Shown: positions 53,147 through 61,922, counted from the stretch's first letter. The stretch is 64,000 nt of DNA from Eubacterium sp. MSJ-33 (GCF_022174665.1 NZ_CP076562.1:64001-128000), one strand, 5' to 3'. Notes: generated by a model not told the origin, from the letters alone. Made by a program: numbers and translations.

Positions 53147-54655
53147 ATGAGATACATTGCAACTGGACAGGAAGTGTTCAGAATTGATGAATTTACAACC
53201 AATGTAATAGGAATTCCACAGCTCGTACTGATGGAGCGTGCGGCACTCCGGATCGCGGAGCATGTCAAGGAACGGTTCCCGGCAGGTGCGCATGTCCTGA
53301 TCGTAGTTGAGAGCGGAAATAATGGTGGAGATGGAATCGCAGCCGGAAGAATCCTCATGATGGAAGGATATGATGTCGAGATCTACTGGGTAGACGGATT
53401 GAAGTCAGCCAGTACCGGTTTTGATGCACAGTATGCGATTGCCAAGAAGCTGAATATGAAGTTTGTGGATGAGCTTGTGAATGCCGGATATGATGTGATT
53501 ATCGACGGCATCTTCGGTGTAGGTCTGTCACGTGCCGTGATGGGTAAGCAGGCAGAAGTGATCAAGGCATTAAATGATATGGATGGTTATAAGTTAGCCA
53601 TTGATGTACCATCTGGAATCGATGCGACAACCGGGTTCCTGCTCGGTACGGCGTTTCATGCGGATGCGACTGTGACATTTGGCCTGATGAAGCTCGGACT
53701 TCTCATGGGTATGGGATATGAGTACGCAGGAGAAGTATCTGTGGTGGATATCGGGTTCCCGAAGCAGGCGATTGATTTTGTAGAGCCGCGGTTATACACC
53801 TATGATGCAAAGGATGCAGAAGAACTGCTTCCACATAGAAAAAGGGATTCCCACAAAGGAACCTACGGTAAGGTCGGAATCATCGCGGGCAGCAAGAATA
53901 TGGCAGGTGCGGCACTGTTTTCCGCAGAGGCTGCTTACCGTATGGGCTGTGGACTGGTGCGCGTGTGCACCGTAGAGGAAAATCGCGAGATTATCCAGTC
54001 GAGACTTCCGGAGGCATTGCTTACGACATACAGAGAAGATGATATCGACACGATGCGCAGTGCGATGAAGATGGTCATGGGCTGGGCAGATGTGCTTGTG
54101 TTAGGTCCGGGACTTGGAACCGGGGAGGCGGCACAGTATCTGGTTGACAAGGTACTTCGAAGCTTCGATGGTACAGTTGTTTTAGATGCCGATGGTATCA
54201 ATGTGTTATCCGAGCATATGGATTTGTTTGAGACGATGCATTCGAAGCTGATCCTGACACCTCATCTGATGGAGATGTCAAGACTTACGAATCAGTCAGT
54301 GACAGATATCAAGGCGAACAAATACGATCTTGCAAGAGAGTTTGCCAAGCGCCATAATGTGGTCGTTGCATTAAAAGATGCGCGTACGGTGGTGTCCGAT
54401 GGTGGGCTTCAGGCATATATTAATATAACAGGTACGAACGGCATGGCAACAGGCGGATCCGGTGATGTGTTAACCGGAATAATCGCAGGTCTTCTGGCAC
54501 AGGGAATGGATCGGTTTGAAGCGACAAAACTTGGTGTCTGCATGCATGGGATGGCAGGGCAGGCTGCCGCAGAAGAAAAGGGACAGTACAGCATGATTGC
54601 CGGAGATATTGTACGAAGCATCGAGCAGATTTTAGCGAAGGAAGCAGCAGAGTAA
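53147..54655 (+). CDS. nnr: Bifunctional NAD(P)H-hydrate epimerase / ADP-dependent dehydratase
   Basis: 502 residues from ATG 53147, behind GGGGGA and after the predicted promoter. The N-terminal YjeF-N epimerase domain (about 1-210) has MERAALRIAEHV, VESGNNGGDGIAAGR and DGIFGVGLSR. The C-terminal ribokinase-like dehydratase domain has HKGTYGKVGIIAGSKNMAGAA, VLGPGLGTGEAAQ, LTPHLMEMSRL and GTNGMATGGSGDVLTGIIAGLLAQG. Together they repair hydrated NADH and NADPH. Confidence 0.95.
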   Translation: MRYIATGQEVFRIDEFTTNVIGIPQLVLMERAALRIAEHVKERFPAGAHVLIVVESGNNGGDGIAAGRILMMEGYDVEIYWVDGLKSASTGFDAQYAIAKKLNMKFVDELVNAGYDVIIDGIFGVGLSRAVMGKQAEVIKALNDMDGYKLAIDVPSGIDATTGFLLGTAFHADATVTFGLMKLGLLMGMGYEYAGEVSVVDIGFPKQAIDFVEPRLYTYDAKDAEELLPHRKRDSHKGTYGKVGIIAGSKNMAGAALFSAEAAYRMGCGLVRVCTVEENREIIQSRLPEALLTTYREDDIDTMRSAMKMVMGWADVLVLGPGLGTGEAAQYLVDKVLRSFDGTVVLDADGINVLSEHMDLFETMHSKLILTPHLMEMSRLTNQSVTDIKANKYDLAREFAKRHNVVVALKDARTVVSDGGLQAYINITGTNGMATGGSGDVLTGIIAGLLAQGMDRFEATKLGVCMHGMAGQAAAEEKGQYSMIAGDIVRSIEQILAKEAAE

Positions 54656-54763
54656 AATAAAGGCTGGAAGAATACACAGTTTGATAATATAGTTTTAAAT
54701 GGTTGCATACACAGAAGAATTGTTGGAAATACTTGTAATAGTTTGAACAACAATAGGAGTGTG

Positions 54764-55111
54764 ATGGCATTGATTATCAGACGTGGAGATATTTATTATG
54801 CAGACCTGCGCCCGGTCGTAGGATCTGAACAGGGTGGTGTCCGCCCGGTACTTATTATTCAAAATGAAGCGGGAAACAAATACAGTTCCACTGTGATTAT
54901 TGCGGCAATCACGTCGCAGATGCACAAGGCAAAGCTTCCAACGCATGTAGAACTTGATTCCAGGTATTGCGATATTGCCAAGGATTCTGTTATACTGTTA
55001 GAACAGGTGCGCACGATTGACAAACAGAGACTGAAAGAAAAAGTCTGTCATCTGGACAATACGATTATTCGCCGCGTGAATGAGGCGTTGCGTATCAGCT
55101 TAGAATTATAA
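54764..55111 (+). CDS. MazF/PemK family mRNA interferase, no adjacent antitoxin
   Basis: 115 residues from ATG 54764 behind AGGAG; an upstream in-frame start at 54743 is less likely. It has [30 protein letters not shown], the conserved fold segment with the catalytic arginine, then [12 protein letters not shown] and [15 protein letters not shown], closely like Bacillus EndoA. It cleaves mRNA at short motifs. The 108 bp upstream hold no antitoxin gene, so the antitoxin is either elsewhere or absent. Confidence 0.93.
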   Translation: MALIIRRGDIYYADLRPVVGSEQGGVRPVLIIQNEAGNKYSSTVIIAAITSQMHKAKLPTHVELDSRYCDIAKDSVILLEQVRTIDKQRLKEKVCHLDNTIIRRVNEALRISLEL

Positions 55112-55128
55112 AAGGAGAAACAATAACT

Positions 55129-55959
55129 ATGTCACAGAGTGGCCCCAGTGGTTTTCGGAAGTTTTTTTCGAAGAAGGTGGACGAAGACAAAGTAGAAGAA
55201 GAGATTCTTTCCATGGTTGAGGAAGGACATGAACAAGGCTTGATCGAAGAAGGCGAGATGGAGCTTATTAACAATATCTTTGAATTCGGAGATAAAGAAG
55301 CGAAGGATATCATGACACCGCGGCAGAAGATTGTTGCCGTAGAGAACACCCAGACGGTGGAGCAGGCGTTGCAGCTTGCAGTCGAAAATAGTTTTTCAAG
55401 ATATCCGGTTTATGAGGAGGATTTGGATAATATCATCGGACTTGTACATATCAAAGATCTGATCGCGGTGTATATGAAAGATCCAAAATCACCGATTGCG
55501 GGAATTGTTGATAAGGCAATTGTCACACATCCGACGAAGGATGTGTCAGAGCTTTTACAGCGGATGCAACGTGAGAAGATTCATATGGCAGTCGTGGTGG
55601 ACGAATACGGTCAGACTGAGGGTATTGTCACGATGGAGGACATCTTAGAAGAGATTGTCGGAAATATATTGGATGAACACGATGAGGAACAGCCGGAGGA
55701 GATTCAGAAAAAGTCCGAGGACGAATATCTGGTCGATGGCGGAGCAACGTTAGAAGATCTGGAGGATCTGCTTGGAATCGAATTTCCCGATGAGGATTTC
55801 GAGACGGTAAATGGATTTTTGCTCTATGAGCATGGACGGTTGCCGGAAGAGGGTGAATCCTTTAAGATAGAATATCAGGGATATGAATTTATCCCGGTAA
55901 AAATAGAAGATAACAGGATTATCACTGTTAAAATTACGAAACTAAAGGAAGAGGAGTAA
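55129..55959 (+). CDS. CBS-pair / CorC-HlyC domain protein
   Basis: 276 residues. Two CBS domains (about 65-185) include the family block MTPRQKIVAVE, SRYPVYEEDLDNIIGLVHIKDL and VVDEYGQTEGIVTMEDILEEIVG. A CorC_HlyC transporter-associated domain (about 200-275: DGGATLEDLEDLLGIEFP, FETVNGFLLYEHGRLPEEG) follows. The DUF21 membrane part found in full-length relatives is absent, as in CorC of Enterobacteria. A role in divalent metal homeostasis is likely. It is close to mazF (17 bp) and yebC (6 bp). Confidence 0.88.
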   Translation: MSQSGPSGFRKFFSKKVDEDKVEEEILSMVEEGHEQGLIEEGEMELINNIFEFGDKEAKDIMTPRQKIVAVENTQTVEQALQLAVENSFSRYPVYEEDLDNIIGLVHIKDLIAVYMKDPKSPIAGIVDKAIVTHPTKDVSELLQRMQREKIHMAVVVDEYGQTEGIVTMEDILEEIVGNILDEHDEEQPEEIQKKSEDEYLVDGGATLEDLEDLLGIEFPDEDFETVNGFLLYEHGRLPEEGESFKIEYQGYEFIPVKIEDNRIITVKITKLKEEE

Positions 55960-55965
55960 CAAACA

Positions 55966-56694
55966 ATGTCAGGACATTCAAAATTTGCGAACATTAAGCA
56001 CAAGAAAGAGAAAAACGACGCTGCAAAAGGAAAAGTATTTACGATTATTGGTCGTGAGATCGCAGTTGCCGTAAAGGAAGGTGGACCGGATCCGGCGAAC
56101 AATAGCAAGTTGCGTGATGTCATTGCAAAGGCAAAAGCAAATAATATGCCAAACGACACGATCGATCGCGGTATCAAGAAGGCAGCCGGTGATGCAAATT
56201 CCGTAAACTATGTAACGATTACATATGAAGGCTATGGTCCAAGCGGAACTGCAATTATCGTAAATGCGCTTACAGATAACAAGAACCGTACAGCATCCAA
56301 TGTAAGAAATGCATTCACAAAGGGTGGCGGAAATGTCGGAACCACAGGTTGTGTATCTTATATGTTTGATGAGAAGGGACAGATTATCATCGCGAAAGAG
56401 GACTGCGATATGGACGCAGATGATCTGATGATGATCGCACTTGATGCAGGTGCAGAAGACTTCAATGAGGAAGAAGACAGCTTTGAGATTTTAACTTCTC
56501 CGGAAGAGTTCACTGCTGTACGTGAAGCCCTTGAGAAAGAGAATATCCCGATGGCTGAGGCAGACGTTACAATGATTCCGCAGAACTACGTAGAGCTTAC
56601 ATCTGAGGATGACATCAAGAAGATGAACCGCATCCTTGATATGCTTGAAATGGATGACGACGTCCAGGACGTGTACCACAACTGGGATGAGTAA
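55966..56694 (+). CDS. yebC: YebC/PmpR/TACO1 family regulator
   Basis: 242 residues, standard length. It begins [24 protein letters not shown] and has [48 protein letters not shown] and [18 protein letters not shown]. Family members act as DNA-binding regulators or as translation factors that resolve proline stalls. It is the last chromosomal-type gene before the second mobile region. Confidence 0.96.
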   Translation: MSGHSKFANIKHKKEKNDAAKGKVFTIIGREIAVAVKEGGPDPANNSKLRDVIAKAKANNMPNDTIDRGIKKAAGDANSVNYVTITYEGYGPSGTAIIVNALTDNKNRTASNVRNAFTKGGGNVGTTGCVSYMFDEKGQIIIAKEDCDMDADDLMMIALDAGAEDFNEEEDSFEILTSPEEFTAVREALEKENIPMAEADVTMIPQNYVELTSEDDIKKMNRILDMLEMDDDVQDVYHNWDE

Positions 56695-56874
56695 AAAGAG
56701 TAGCAATTTTTATACAACAAAAGAACGAAAAAACAACGTGTTTTCAACGTTTTTTAACATCTTTTCATCAACTTTTTAACAACTTTTTTAATCAAAATTG
56801 AGTGAAAAAATCGCTCAGTGATGATAAACAAAAGGAAAAAAGATAGATTGAATGATGGATGTACAAATGAGATG

Positions 56875-56925
56875 CCTCTTTCTAATTTGGTTTATATAAT
56901 TCACAAATTAGAAGGAGGTTTTTTT
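56875..56925 (+). promoter_or_regulatory. Hairpin occluding the integrase ribosome site
   Basis: CCTCTTTCTAATTT (56875-56888) pairs with AAATTAGAAGGAGG (56905-56918), which contains the AAGGAGG of the integrase gene, and a seven-base T run follows. The structure can act both as a terminator and as a lid over translation initiation. Confidence 0.75.
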
Positions 56926-56927
56926 AT

Positions 56928-57836
56928 ATGATTTTACAGGATGTTTTGAAGGAGTTTTTATTTGATTGCCGCTTGCGGAAGTTGAGCGATCGGACATTAA
57001 AAGGATATCGGAATAATAATCTGGCTTTGTTCCGGTATCTGAAATCGGAGTATCAAGTGACAATGTTGGAGGATGTTTTGTATCAGATGATTCAGAGTTA
57101 TATTGAATTGTTGATGAATAAGGGATTGAAGGAAACATACATCAATGGATTGATAAAATGTTTCCGTGCTTTTTTCAGTTATTGTGTAGATGAAACATAT
57201 ATACCTAAAAATCCTATGGATAAAGTAAAGTTTCAAAAGCAGCCAATCACATTGATACATACATTCTCAGACAGAGAAGTGGGAGATATGGTGACGTATT
57301 ATTCTGGAAGTCGATATTTGGATGTACGGAATAAATTGATTATGATATTGCTTTTTGACACCGGTATTCGTAATTCAGAACTGTGTGGATTGAAAATGAG
57401 CGATATTCAAGGAACACATATCAATATTATTGGAAAAGGTAATAAACAACGCTTTGTGCCGATCACACCAATGATTAACAAATATCTGATAAAATATCTT
57501 AGAGTGCGGGAACAGTATATAAAAGATAAATTTCGATATGAAACGGAATATTTGCTGCTTTCCCAGAAGGGCAGGAAATTAACTATTGAAACAATAGAAA
57601 GATTAGTATTGGATGCGGGAACCGGCGTAGGGGTTCATAACGGTGTCAGAATCAGTCCGCATACATGTAGACATTTTTATGCACAGGCACAGCTTAGAAA
57701 CGGATGTGATCTATATACGTTATCGAAGCTGCTGGGGCATAGCAATATCAATATAACAAAGATTTATCTACAATCAATGGATGATGAAAATTTCCTCAAT
57801 ATGGCGATTCGTACAAGTCCGTTAGAAAATTTATGA
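56928..57836 (+). CDS. Tyrosine-type site-specific integrase
   Basis: 302 residues. The N-terminal SAM-like core-binding domain (LSDRTLKGYRNNNLALFRYL) is followed by the catalytic domain with arginine in DTGIRNSELCG, HTCRH near residues 245-249, LGHSN near 270 and tyrosine in ITKIYLQ near 282. It resembles XerC/D-like integrases of Clostridial elements and probably governs the island to its right. Translation is probably limited by the hairpin over its ribosome site. A terminator follows directly. Confidence 0.93.
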   Translation: MILQDVLKEFLFDCRLRKLSDRTLKGYRNNNLALFRYLKSEYQVTMLEDVLYQMIQSYIELLMNKGLKETYINGLIKCFRAFFSYCVDETYIPKNPMDKVKFQKQPITLIHTFSDREVGDMVTYYSGSRYLDVRNKLIMILLFDTGIRNSELCGLKMSDIQGTHINIIGKGNKQRFVPITPMINKYLIKYLRVREQYIKDKFRYETEYLLLSQKGRKLTIETIERLVLDAGTGVGVHNGVRISPHTCRHFYAQAQLRNGCDLYTLSKLLGHSNINITKIYLQSMDDENFLNMAIRTSPLENL

Positions 57837-57846
57837 TAATTATTTT

Positions 57847-57879
57847 GAGTGCTTATTATTTTAATAGGCACTCTTTTTT
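57847..57879 (+). terminator. Rho-independent terminator after integrase
   Basis: GAGTGC (57847-57852) pairs with GCACTC (57868-57873), with further A-T pairs inside, followed by TTTTTT. It isolates the integrase transcript. Confidence 0.82.
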
Positions 57880-58097
57880 ATTTATATATACATGTGCCAT
57901 TATAATGACTTGTTTTAGAATGCAGGATGATATTATAAATACATAAGGAACAGAGATACAGAAAAGGAGGTAACAAAAGAAAAAAACAAAATGCAAATAA
58001 TAAATCAGTACCATTAAAGTGACTGATAAAGAAGAACCAAGTGATATGATAAACATGTAAACAAAAAGAAAATCAATTTTGAAAAGGAGATTTAATT

Positions 58098-58514
58098 ATG
58101 GAAAAGATGAATGGTATTAAGGTTATTAACAAGAATCGTGTGATTGAGATTACAAAGAAGTTTGAGAAGGCAGCAAGCTACTATGGAACAGAAGAGTATG
58201 TGGCTTTGCAGGAGATTAGAAGAGACTATCCAAAGTATCGGATTACGGTTAAGAAAACGGCTAAGAAAACCAAGGATACTTGTAAGGGGTTGACATATAA
58301 GTATATGGAGTTGTACATCAAAAACCATGATGATGAGGGTTCTATCATGGAAATGTATCGCAATAGACGCGAAAGAGGTGATGAGGTGGATGAGAAACCA
58401 TATACATATGCTCAGATGAAAAAATGGTTCTTGGAAACTTATCCGAAAATGGCAGAGTTTTCTAAAAACAAAAGCAATGTATTTGAGAATACAACAAATA
58501 ATGTAGCAGCTTAA
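58098..58514 (+). CDS. Island protein of unknown family, paralogue 1 (138 aa)
   Basis: 138 residues, basic, behind AAAGGAG. It aligns with the next gene: FEKAASYYGTEEYVALQEIRRDYPKY against FAKQAEIFGTYEYECLQEARTAYHEY, KGLTYKYMELYIKNH against KGLNYDFMRDYIWTH, and YTYAQMKKWFLETYP against FRYPYVKRWFLNRYP. No known domain is recognised. Basic charge, small size and position in a mobile island would suit a nucleic acid-binding role, but that is inference. Confidence 0.65.
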   Translation: MEKMNGIKVINKNRVIEITKKFEKAASYYGTEEYVALQEIRRDYPKYRITVKKTAKKTKDTCKGLTYKYMELYIKNHDDEGSIMEMYRNRRERGDEVDEKPYTYAQMKKWFLETYPKMAEFSKNKSNVFENTTNNVAA

Positions 58515-58544
58515 ATATAAAAATAAAAGAAAGAGGTGTTTAGT

Positions 58545-59003
58545 ATGTGTAAGGGTAAGAAGAGTGGTTTAAGAATTGATATGGTTCATGGAGAGATTGT
58601 TATGAATGCTTCGTTTGCAAAGCAGGCTGAGATTTTCGGTACATATGAGTACGAGTGTTTGCAGGAAGCGCGAACGGCATATCATGAATACAGTGTGGTT
58701 CGTAGACAGATTAAGAAAAATAGCTCACAGCAGAGATATAAGGGGTTGAACTACGATTTTATGAGAGACTATATTTGGACACATGAACCTGTTGAAGAGC
58801 GGTTGAAGGTGTTGGATGGATTTGAGGATTTGGTTATTCGCACAAAGTGTCATAGTGCGGCATTCCGATATCCGTATGTCAAGCGTTGGTTCCTCAATCG
58901 CTATCCGGAGGTTGCAACGTTGGAATTTAGAACTATCGGACAGGAGAATGCTGCTGCCGCAGCATTCTCGTTAGAATCATCAAGAGAAGGAACAGCAGCA
59001 TAG
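58545..59003 (+). CDS. Island protein of unknown family, paralogue 2 (152 aa)
   Basis: Start taken at ATG 58545, seven bases after AAGAGGTG; GTG 58536 in frame overlaps the ribosome site. 152 residues, clearly homologous to the preceding gene along most of its length (see that entry), so the pair arose by tandem duplication and then diverged strongly. The C-terminus is Ala/Ser/Glu rich. Function unknown. The 30-bp gap suggests co-transcription. Confidence 0.65.
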   Translation: MCKGKKSGLRIDMVHGEIVMNASFAKQAEIFGTYEYECLQEARTAYHEYSVVRRQIKKNSSQQRYKGLNYDFMRDYIWTHEPVEERLKVLDGFEDLVIRTKCHSAAFRYPYVKRWFLNRYPEVATLEFRTIGQENAAAAAFSLESSREGTAA

Positions 59004-59082
59004 GGAAATTAGATCATGCATTTAACATCATATATAGATATGTTATATCATGTTAAGAGTTTGATTCAAAAAAGGAGGTTTT

Positions 59083-59739
59083 ATGTTAGAATTAAAAAGC
59101 TATACCATAAATGAATTAGCAAATGAACTGAATAAAAATGCTTCTAGGCAATCATTGAAAAAATGTTTAGATCGGTATGAGGTGGCATATGAGATTGAAG
59201 GGCGCGGAAGCGCATGTATATTCAAAATTCAATCAATCAAAAACTCATTCAAAGTATTTTGTATCACAGAATTGAATATCCCTGCAACAAGTGATTTTGA
59301 TAGAATGTTGTATTTTTATCATTGTTTCTTGGGGGATGATGAATTTCCGAATTTGACAAATGAGGAAATGCAAGATTATTTAGATAAGAATTATGAGCGG
59401 GTTTCAAGACAAACTATTCGACATTGGATTGGATATTTAGAAGAAGCTGGATGGTATCATGCCTCTTGTGATTTCATTTATTACTTTTCAAAAGAGGGTA
59501 CACATTTTAGAACCACAAAAGAAAAATATTGTGAAGCGTGGAGATTATATTTTTATTATACATACCAAGGCGAAGAGTGCGGAAAGGCGATGGGAATTGT
59601 GTATCAAAAATATAATGGTGTTCCAAGAAAAAAAGCAATTATGCAACAAAATATTTTTTATACAGAAAAACTTGAAGCATTTATGGATGTTATATGTGCG
59701 GAAGTTGAGAAGAAAATAAAAACAACAGAAAATTTATAA
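59083..59739 (+). CDS. Hypothetical island protein with possible N-terminal HTH (218 aa)
   Basis: 218 residues behind AAAGGAGG. The first 35 residues (YTINELANELNKNASRQSLKKCLDRYEV) look like a winged or simple helix-turn-helix, and a second possible one is at about 100-125 (TNEEMQDYLDKNYERVSRQTIRHWIGYLEEAGW). The rest is rich in aromatic residues. This might be a DNA-binding regulator or replication-related protein of the element. I do not recognise a named family. Confidence 0.6.
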   Translation: MLELKSYTINELANELNKNASRQSLKKCLDRYEVAYEIEGRGSACIFKIQSIKNSFKVFCITELNIPATSDFDRMLYFYHCFLGDDEFPNLTNEEMQDYLDKNYERVSRQTIRHWIGYLEEAGWYHASCDFIYYFSKEGTHFRTTKEKYCEAWRLYFYYTYQGEECGKAMGIVYQKYNGVPRKKAIMQQNIFYTEKLEAFMDVICAEVEKKIKTTENL

Positions 59740-59793
59740 TCAGACATTTAACACGATATAAGATAATAATTATATGGTGTTAAGTGTCTGATT
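59738..59793. terminator. Bidirectional terminator between convergent genes
   Basis: AATCAGACATTTAACAC (59738-59754) pairs with GTGTTAAGTGTCTGATT (59777-59793) with one mismatch, around an A/T-rich loop. It lies at the shared end of the 218-aa gene and the minus-strand XRE gene and overlaps the last codons of the latter. Confidence 0.8.
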
Positions 59794-60004
59794 TATTTAT
59801 ATCAGAGGAAGGAAGAAATTGCATAATATCCTCCACGTTGCAATGTAATATTTCACAGAACATATCAATCGTATGTGTGCTAACACTTTCATTTCTTTTT
59901 AGTCTTGTGATCTGTGCAGGACTTATCCCATATTTTTTTATAAGAGCATATTGAGAAACGCCCTTTTCTTTCATGGTTTCCCATAATCGATCATAACGAA
60001 TCAT
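59780..60004 (-). CDS. XRE family helix-turn-helix regulator (74 aa)
   Basis: 74 residues forming one Cro/C1-type HTH domain: LWETMKEKGVSQYALIKKYGISPAQITRLKRNESVSTHTIDMFCEIL. This is the short, repressor-type architecture with no sensor domain. It is transcribed divergently from the lipoprotein gene, with a palindrome at 60030-60073 between them. It probably represses itself and its neighbour. Confidence 0.9.
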   Translation of the reverse strand: MIRYDRLWETMKEKGVSQYALIKKYGISPAQITRLKRNESVSTHTIDMFCEILHCNVEDIMQFLPSSDINKSDT

Positions 60005-60029
60005 TTTATCACCACCTATTACTTGAATA

Positions 60030-60073
60030 TTAACCGCATATGGTGTATATTAGTATTTACCAATATCGGTTAA
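60030..60073. promoter_or_regulatory. Palindromic operator candidate in divergent promoter region
   Basis: TTAACCGCATATGGT and ACCAATATCGGTTAA form an interrupted inverted repeat of two 15-nt arms (12 of 15 pair), with perfect 7-nt ends at 60030-60036 and 60067-60073. It is centred between the XRE regulator and the lipoprotein gene, which suits a binding site for that regulator. Confidence 0.6.
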
Positions 60074-60099
60074 TGCAAAAGAATATGAGGAGGGAAAAC

Positions 60100-60795
60100 A
60101 TGAAGAAGAGAATTTTGTGTTTATTGATTGGAGTAACAATGTTGTTTTCTGTTGGTTGTGGAAAGAAGGAGGAAGAAATAGATCCTATTGCACAAGATAC
60201 AATAGATAAAATTGAAACATTGGGCGACATTACTTTAGATGATGAGGATATGATTGTGAAACTTGAAAAAACATATTCTGAAATGACAGAAAAACAAAAG
60301 AATCAAGTGAAAAATTATATTGATCTGAAAAATGCGCGGGAAGAGTTGGATGAGTTAAAAGAGCAAGAAGAAGCCGAAAAGGAAGCAGAAAAAGATGCAT
60401 CTTTTGAAGCTATAAGACCGTATTATCCTAATGTAAGCAAGATGATAAAGAAATTAAAAAGTCAATTATCAAATCCGTCATCATTAGATATTAAAACTAT
60501 TGTATATATTACACATGAGAATACTACGGAAGCAGATATGATTGTAGTTGCATATGTCGCTCAGAACAGCTTTGGAGCAGAAATAGATGAGCTTGCAAGA
60601 TATATGGTTGCGAGTGATTCTATATCTTTTGATGAGAAATATGATGATTTTGAAATTCAAATTGTCACAGGAGATAATGAAAAATATGGTTATACTTCGA
60701 CAGATGGTGTGATGTATAAACAAACGGATGGTTCTGCTATAATGTTTATGATTGATTTGGACGATTACCAAGAGCAGGGAAATTCTTTGAAATAA
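60100..60795 (+). CDS. Predicted lipoprotein of unknown function
   Basis: 231 residues from ATG 60100 behind GAGGAGGG. A signal peptide with lipobox FSVGC places the lipidated cysteine at residue 20. An acidic helical region (about 50-120: EKTYSEMTEKQKNQVKNYIDLKNAREELDELKEQEEAEKEAEK) is followed by a globular C-terminal domain (about 125-231) with ADMIVVAYVAQNSFGAEI. It is anchored outside the membrane. Possible roles include surface exclusion or immunity for the island, but none is shown. Confidence 0.8.
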   Translation: MKKRILCLLIGVTMLFSVGCGKKEEEIDPIAQDTIDKIETLGDITLDDEDMIVKLEKTYSEMTEKQKNQVKNYIDLKNAREELDELKEQEEAEKEAEKDASFEAIRPYYPNVSKMIKKLKSQLSNPSSLDIKTIVYITHENTTEADMIVVAYVAQNSFGAEIDELARYMVASDSISFDEKYDDFEIQIVTGDNEKYGYTSTDGVMYKQTDGSAIMFMIDLDDYQEQGNSLK

Positions 60796-60811
60796 AAAAA
60801 TGTGACAATGT

Positions 60812-60863
60812 ACCGACTATCAAATGCTAGATTATTGATCTGGCTTTTGATAGTCGGTTTTTT
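60812..60863 (+). terminator. Rho-independent terminator after lipoprotein gene
   Basis: ACCGACTATCAAA pairs perfectly with TTTGATAGTCGGT (60846-60858), with an additional inner stem, followed by TTTTTT. Confidence 0.88.
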
Positions 60864-60885
60864 GTTAAATAAGAGTATAATCTAG

Positions 60886-60956
60886 CTTTACGCATAAAAT
60901 GCCTCCAAAAACGTAAAATATAAATATAAAAATGATTTATTTTACCAAACGTAAAG
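60886..60956. repeat. Nested inverted repeats, candidate recombinase site
   Basis: CTTTACG (60886-60892) is inverted as CGTAAAG (60950-60956), and inside it GTAAAATA (60913-60920) is inverted as TATTTTAC (60938-60945). They lie just upstream of the serine recombinase gene, where res or crossover sites of such enzymes usually are. The core of the region is A/T-only. Confidence 0.45.
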
Positions 60957-61025
60957 AAAATGCTTGAATTATAATTTACACTATGATATATTATAGAAAA
61001 GGAAACAAAGGAGCGTGTAAAGAGT

Positions 61026-61586
61026 ATGAATGTTGCGTATGTTAGAGTAAGTACAGTTGAACAGAATGAGAGCCGCCAAGTAGAGGCTTTGGAAAAGTAT
61101 AAGATAGATAAATGGTTTACTGAGAAGGTAAGTGGAAAAGACACCAATAGACCACAGTTGCAGGCAATGATGGATTTTGTGCGGGAAGGTGATACCGTAT
61201 ATATACATGAATTTAGCAGACTTGCGAGAAGCACAAAGGATTTGCTTGAAATTGTAGAAGCTATGAATAACAAAGGCGTGCAGCTTGTAAGTAATAAAGA
61301 AAATTTAGATACAAGCACACCAACCGGAAAATTGATGTTGACTATGATTGGTGCGATTGCAGAGTTTGAAAGACAGCAGATTTTGGAGAGACAGAGAGAG
61401 GGTATTGCGATCGCTAAGCGTGAGGGGAAATATAAAGGCAGACAGGTAAAGGCGATTGATGAAGATAAGTTTTCATCATATTATAAAGAATATCAGACAC
61501 GTAAAATAAATAAGAAACAGTTTGCAGAGGCTTTGAATGTAAGCCGACCTACATTGGATAAGTTACTGAGAGATAGAGGGGTATAG
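61026..61586 (+). CDS. Serine recombinase, resolvase/invertase type
   Basis: 186 residues. The catalytic serine S9 and arginine R7 are in VAYVRVSTVEQNESRQ. Further blocks are RPQLQAMMDFVREGDTVYIHEFSRLARSTKDL, TPTGKLMLTMIGAIAEFERQQILERQREGI and a C-terminal HTH (NKKQFAEALNVSRPTLDKLLRD). This is the standard length of Tn3-resolvase/Hin-type enzymes. It could resolve multimers of the element or invert a segment. A GC-rich terminator follows. Confidence 0.94.
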   Translation: MNVAYVRVSTVEQNESRQVEALEKYKIDKWFTEKVSGKDTNRPQLQAMMDFVREGDTVYIHEFSRLARSTKDLLEIVEAMNNKGVQLVSNKENLDTSTPTGKLMLTMIGAIAEFERQQILERQREGIAIAKREGKYKGRQVKAIDEDKFSSYYKEYQTRKINKKQFAEALNVSRPTLDKLLRDRGV

Positions 61587-61594
61587 ATGTAAAG

Positions 61595-61618
61595 GGCGGC
61601 GTTGCCGCCTTGCTTTTT
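61595..61618 (+). terminator. Rho-independent terminator after recombinase gene
   Basis: GGCGGC (61595-61600) pairs with GCCGCC (61604-61609) across GTT, followed by TTGCTTTTT. The rest of 61619-61832 holds only very short frames that I cannot support as genes. Confidence 0.78.
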
Positions 61619-61832
61619 ATAGGAAAGTTGGGTAGAAAAAATGAATTTGAATGATATCGGCTATTATATATTTATGGAAAAGCAGGAATAGGTGCGAAAA
61701 CAAGAAAAATCTAATGTAATACAAGAGCGCTATTTGGAGGACACACAGACCACCAAAGACGAAAATACAGAGAAACAATAGAAAAATCCTATAATATACC
61801 CTCCGTAGGTAAATAGGTATATAAAGGCTGCT

Positions 61833-61870
61833 GCCGCATGATAGATCAAAAAACTATTATGCGGCTTTTG
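61833..61870 (+). terminator. Second hairpin terminator upstream of the small HTH gene
   Basis: GCCGCATGATAG (61833-61844) pairs with CTATTATGCGGC (61854-61865), with one mismatch, followed by TTTTG. Confidence 0.7.
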
Positions 61871-61922
61871 TTATTTCGTGAATACATTAGATTTTTATAG
61901 AAAACAGAGGGGAGACAGAAAA

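Noticed and set aside
61619..61832. Short frames of 16 to 30 codons after the recombinase gene
   Set aside because: No convincing ribosome site, family resemblance or conservation evidence; they lie between two terminators.
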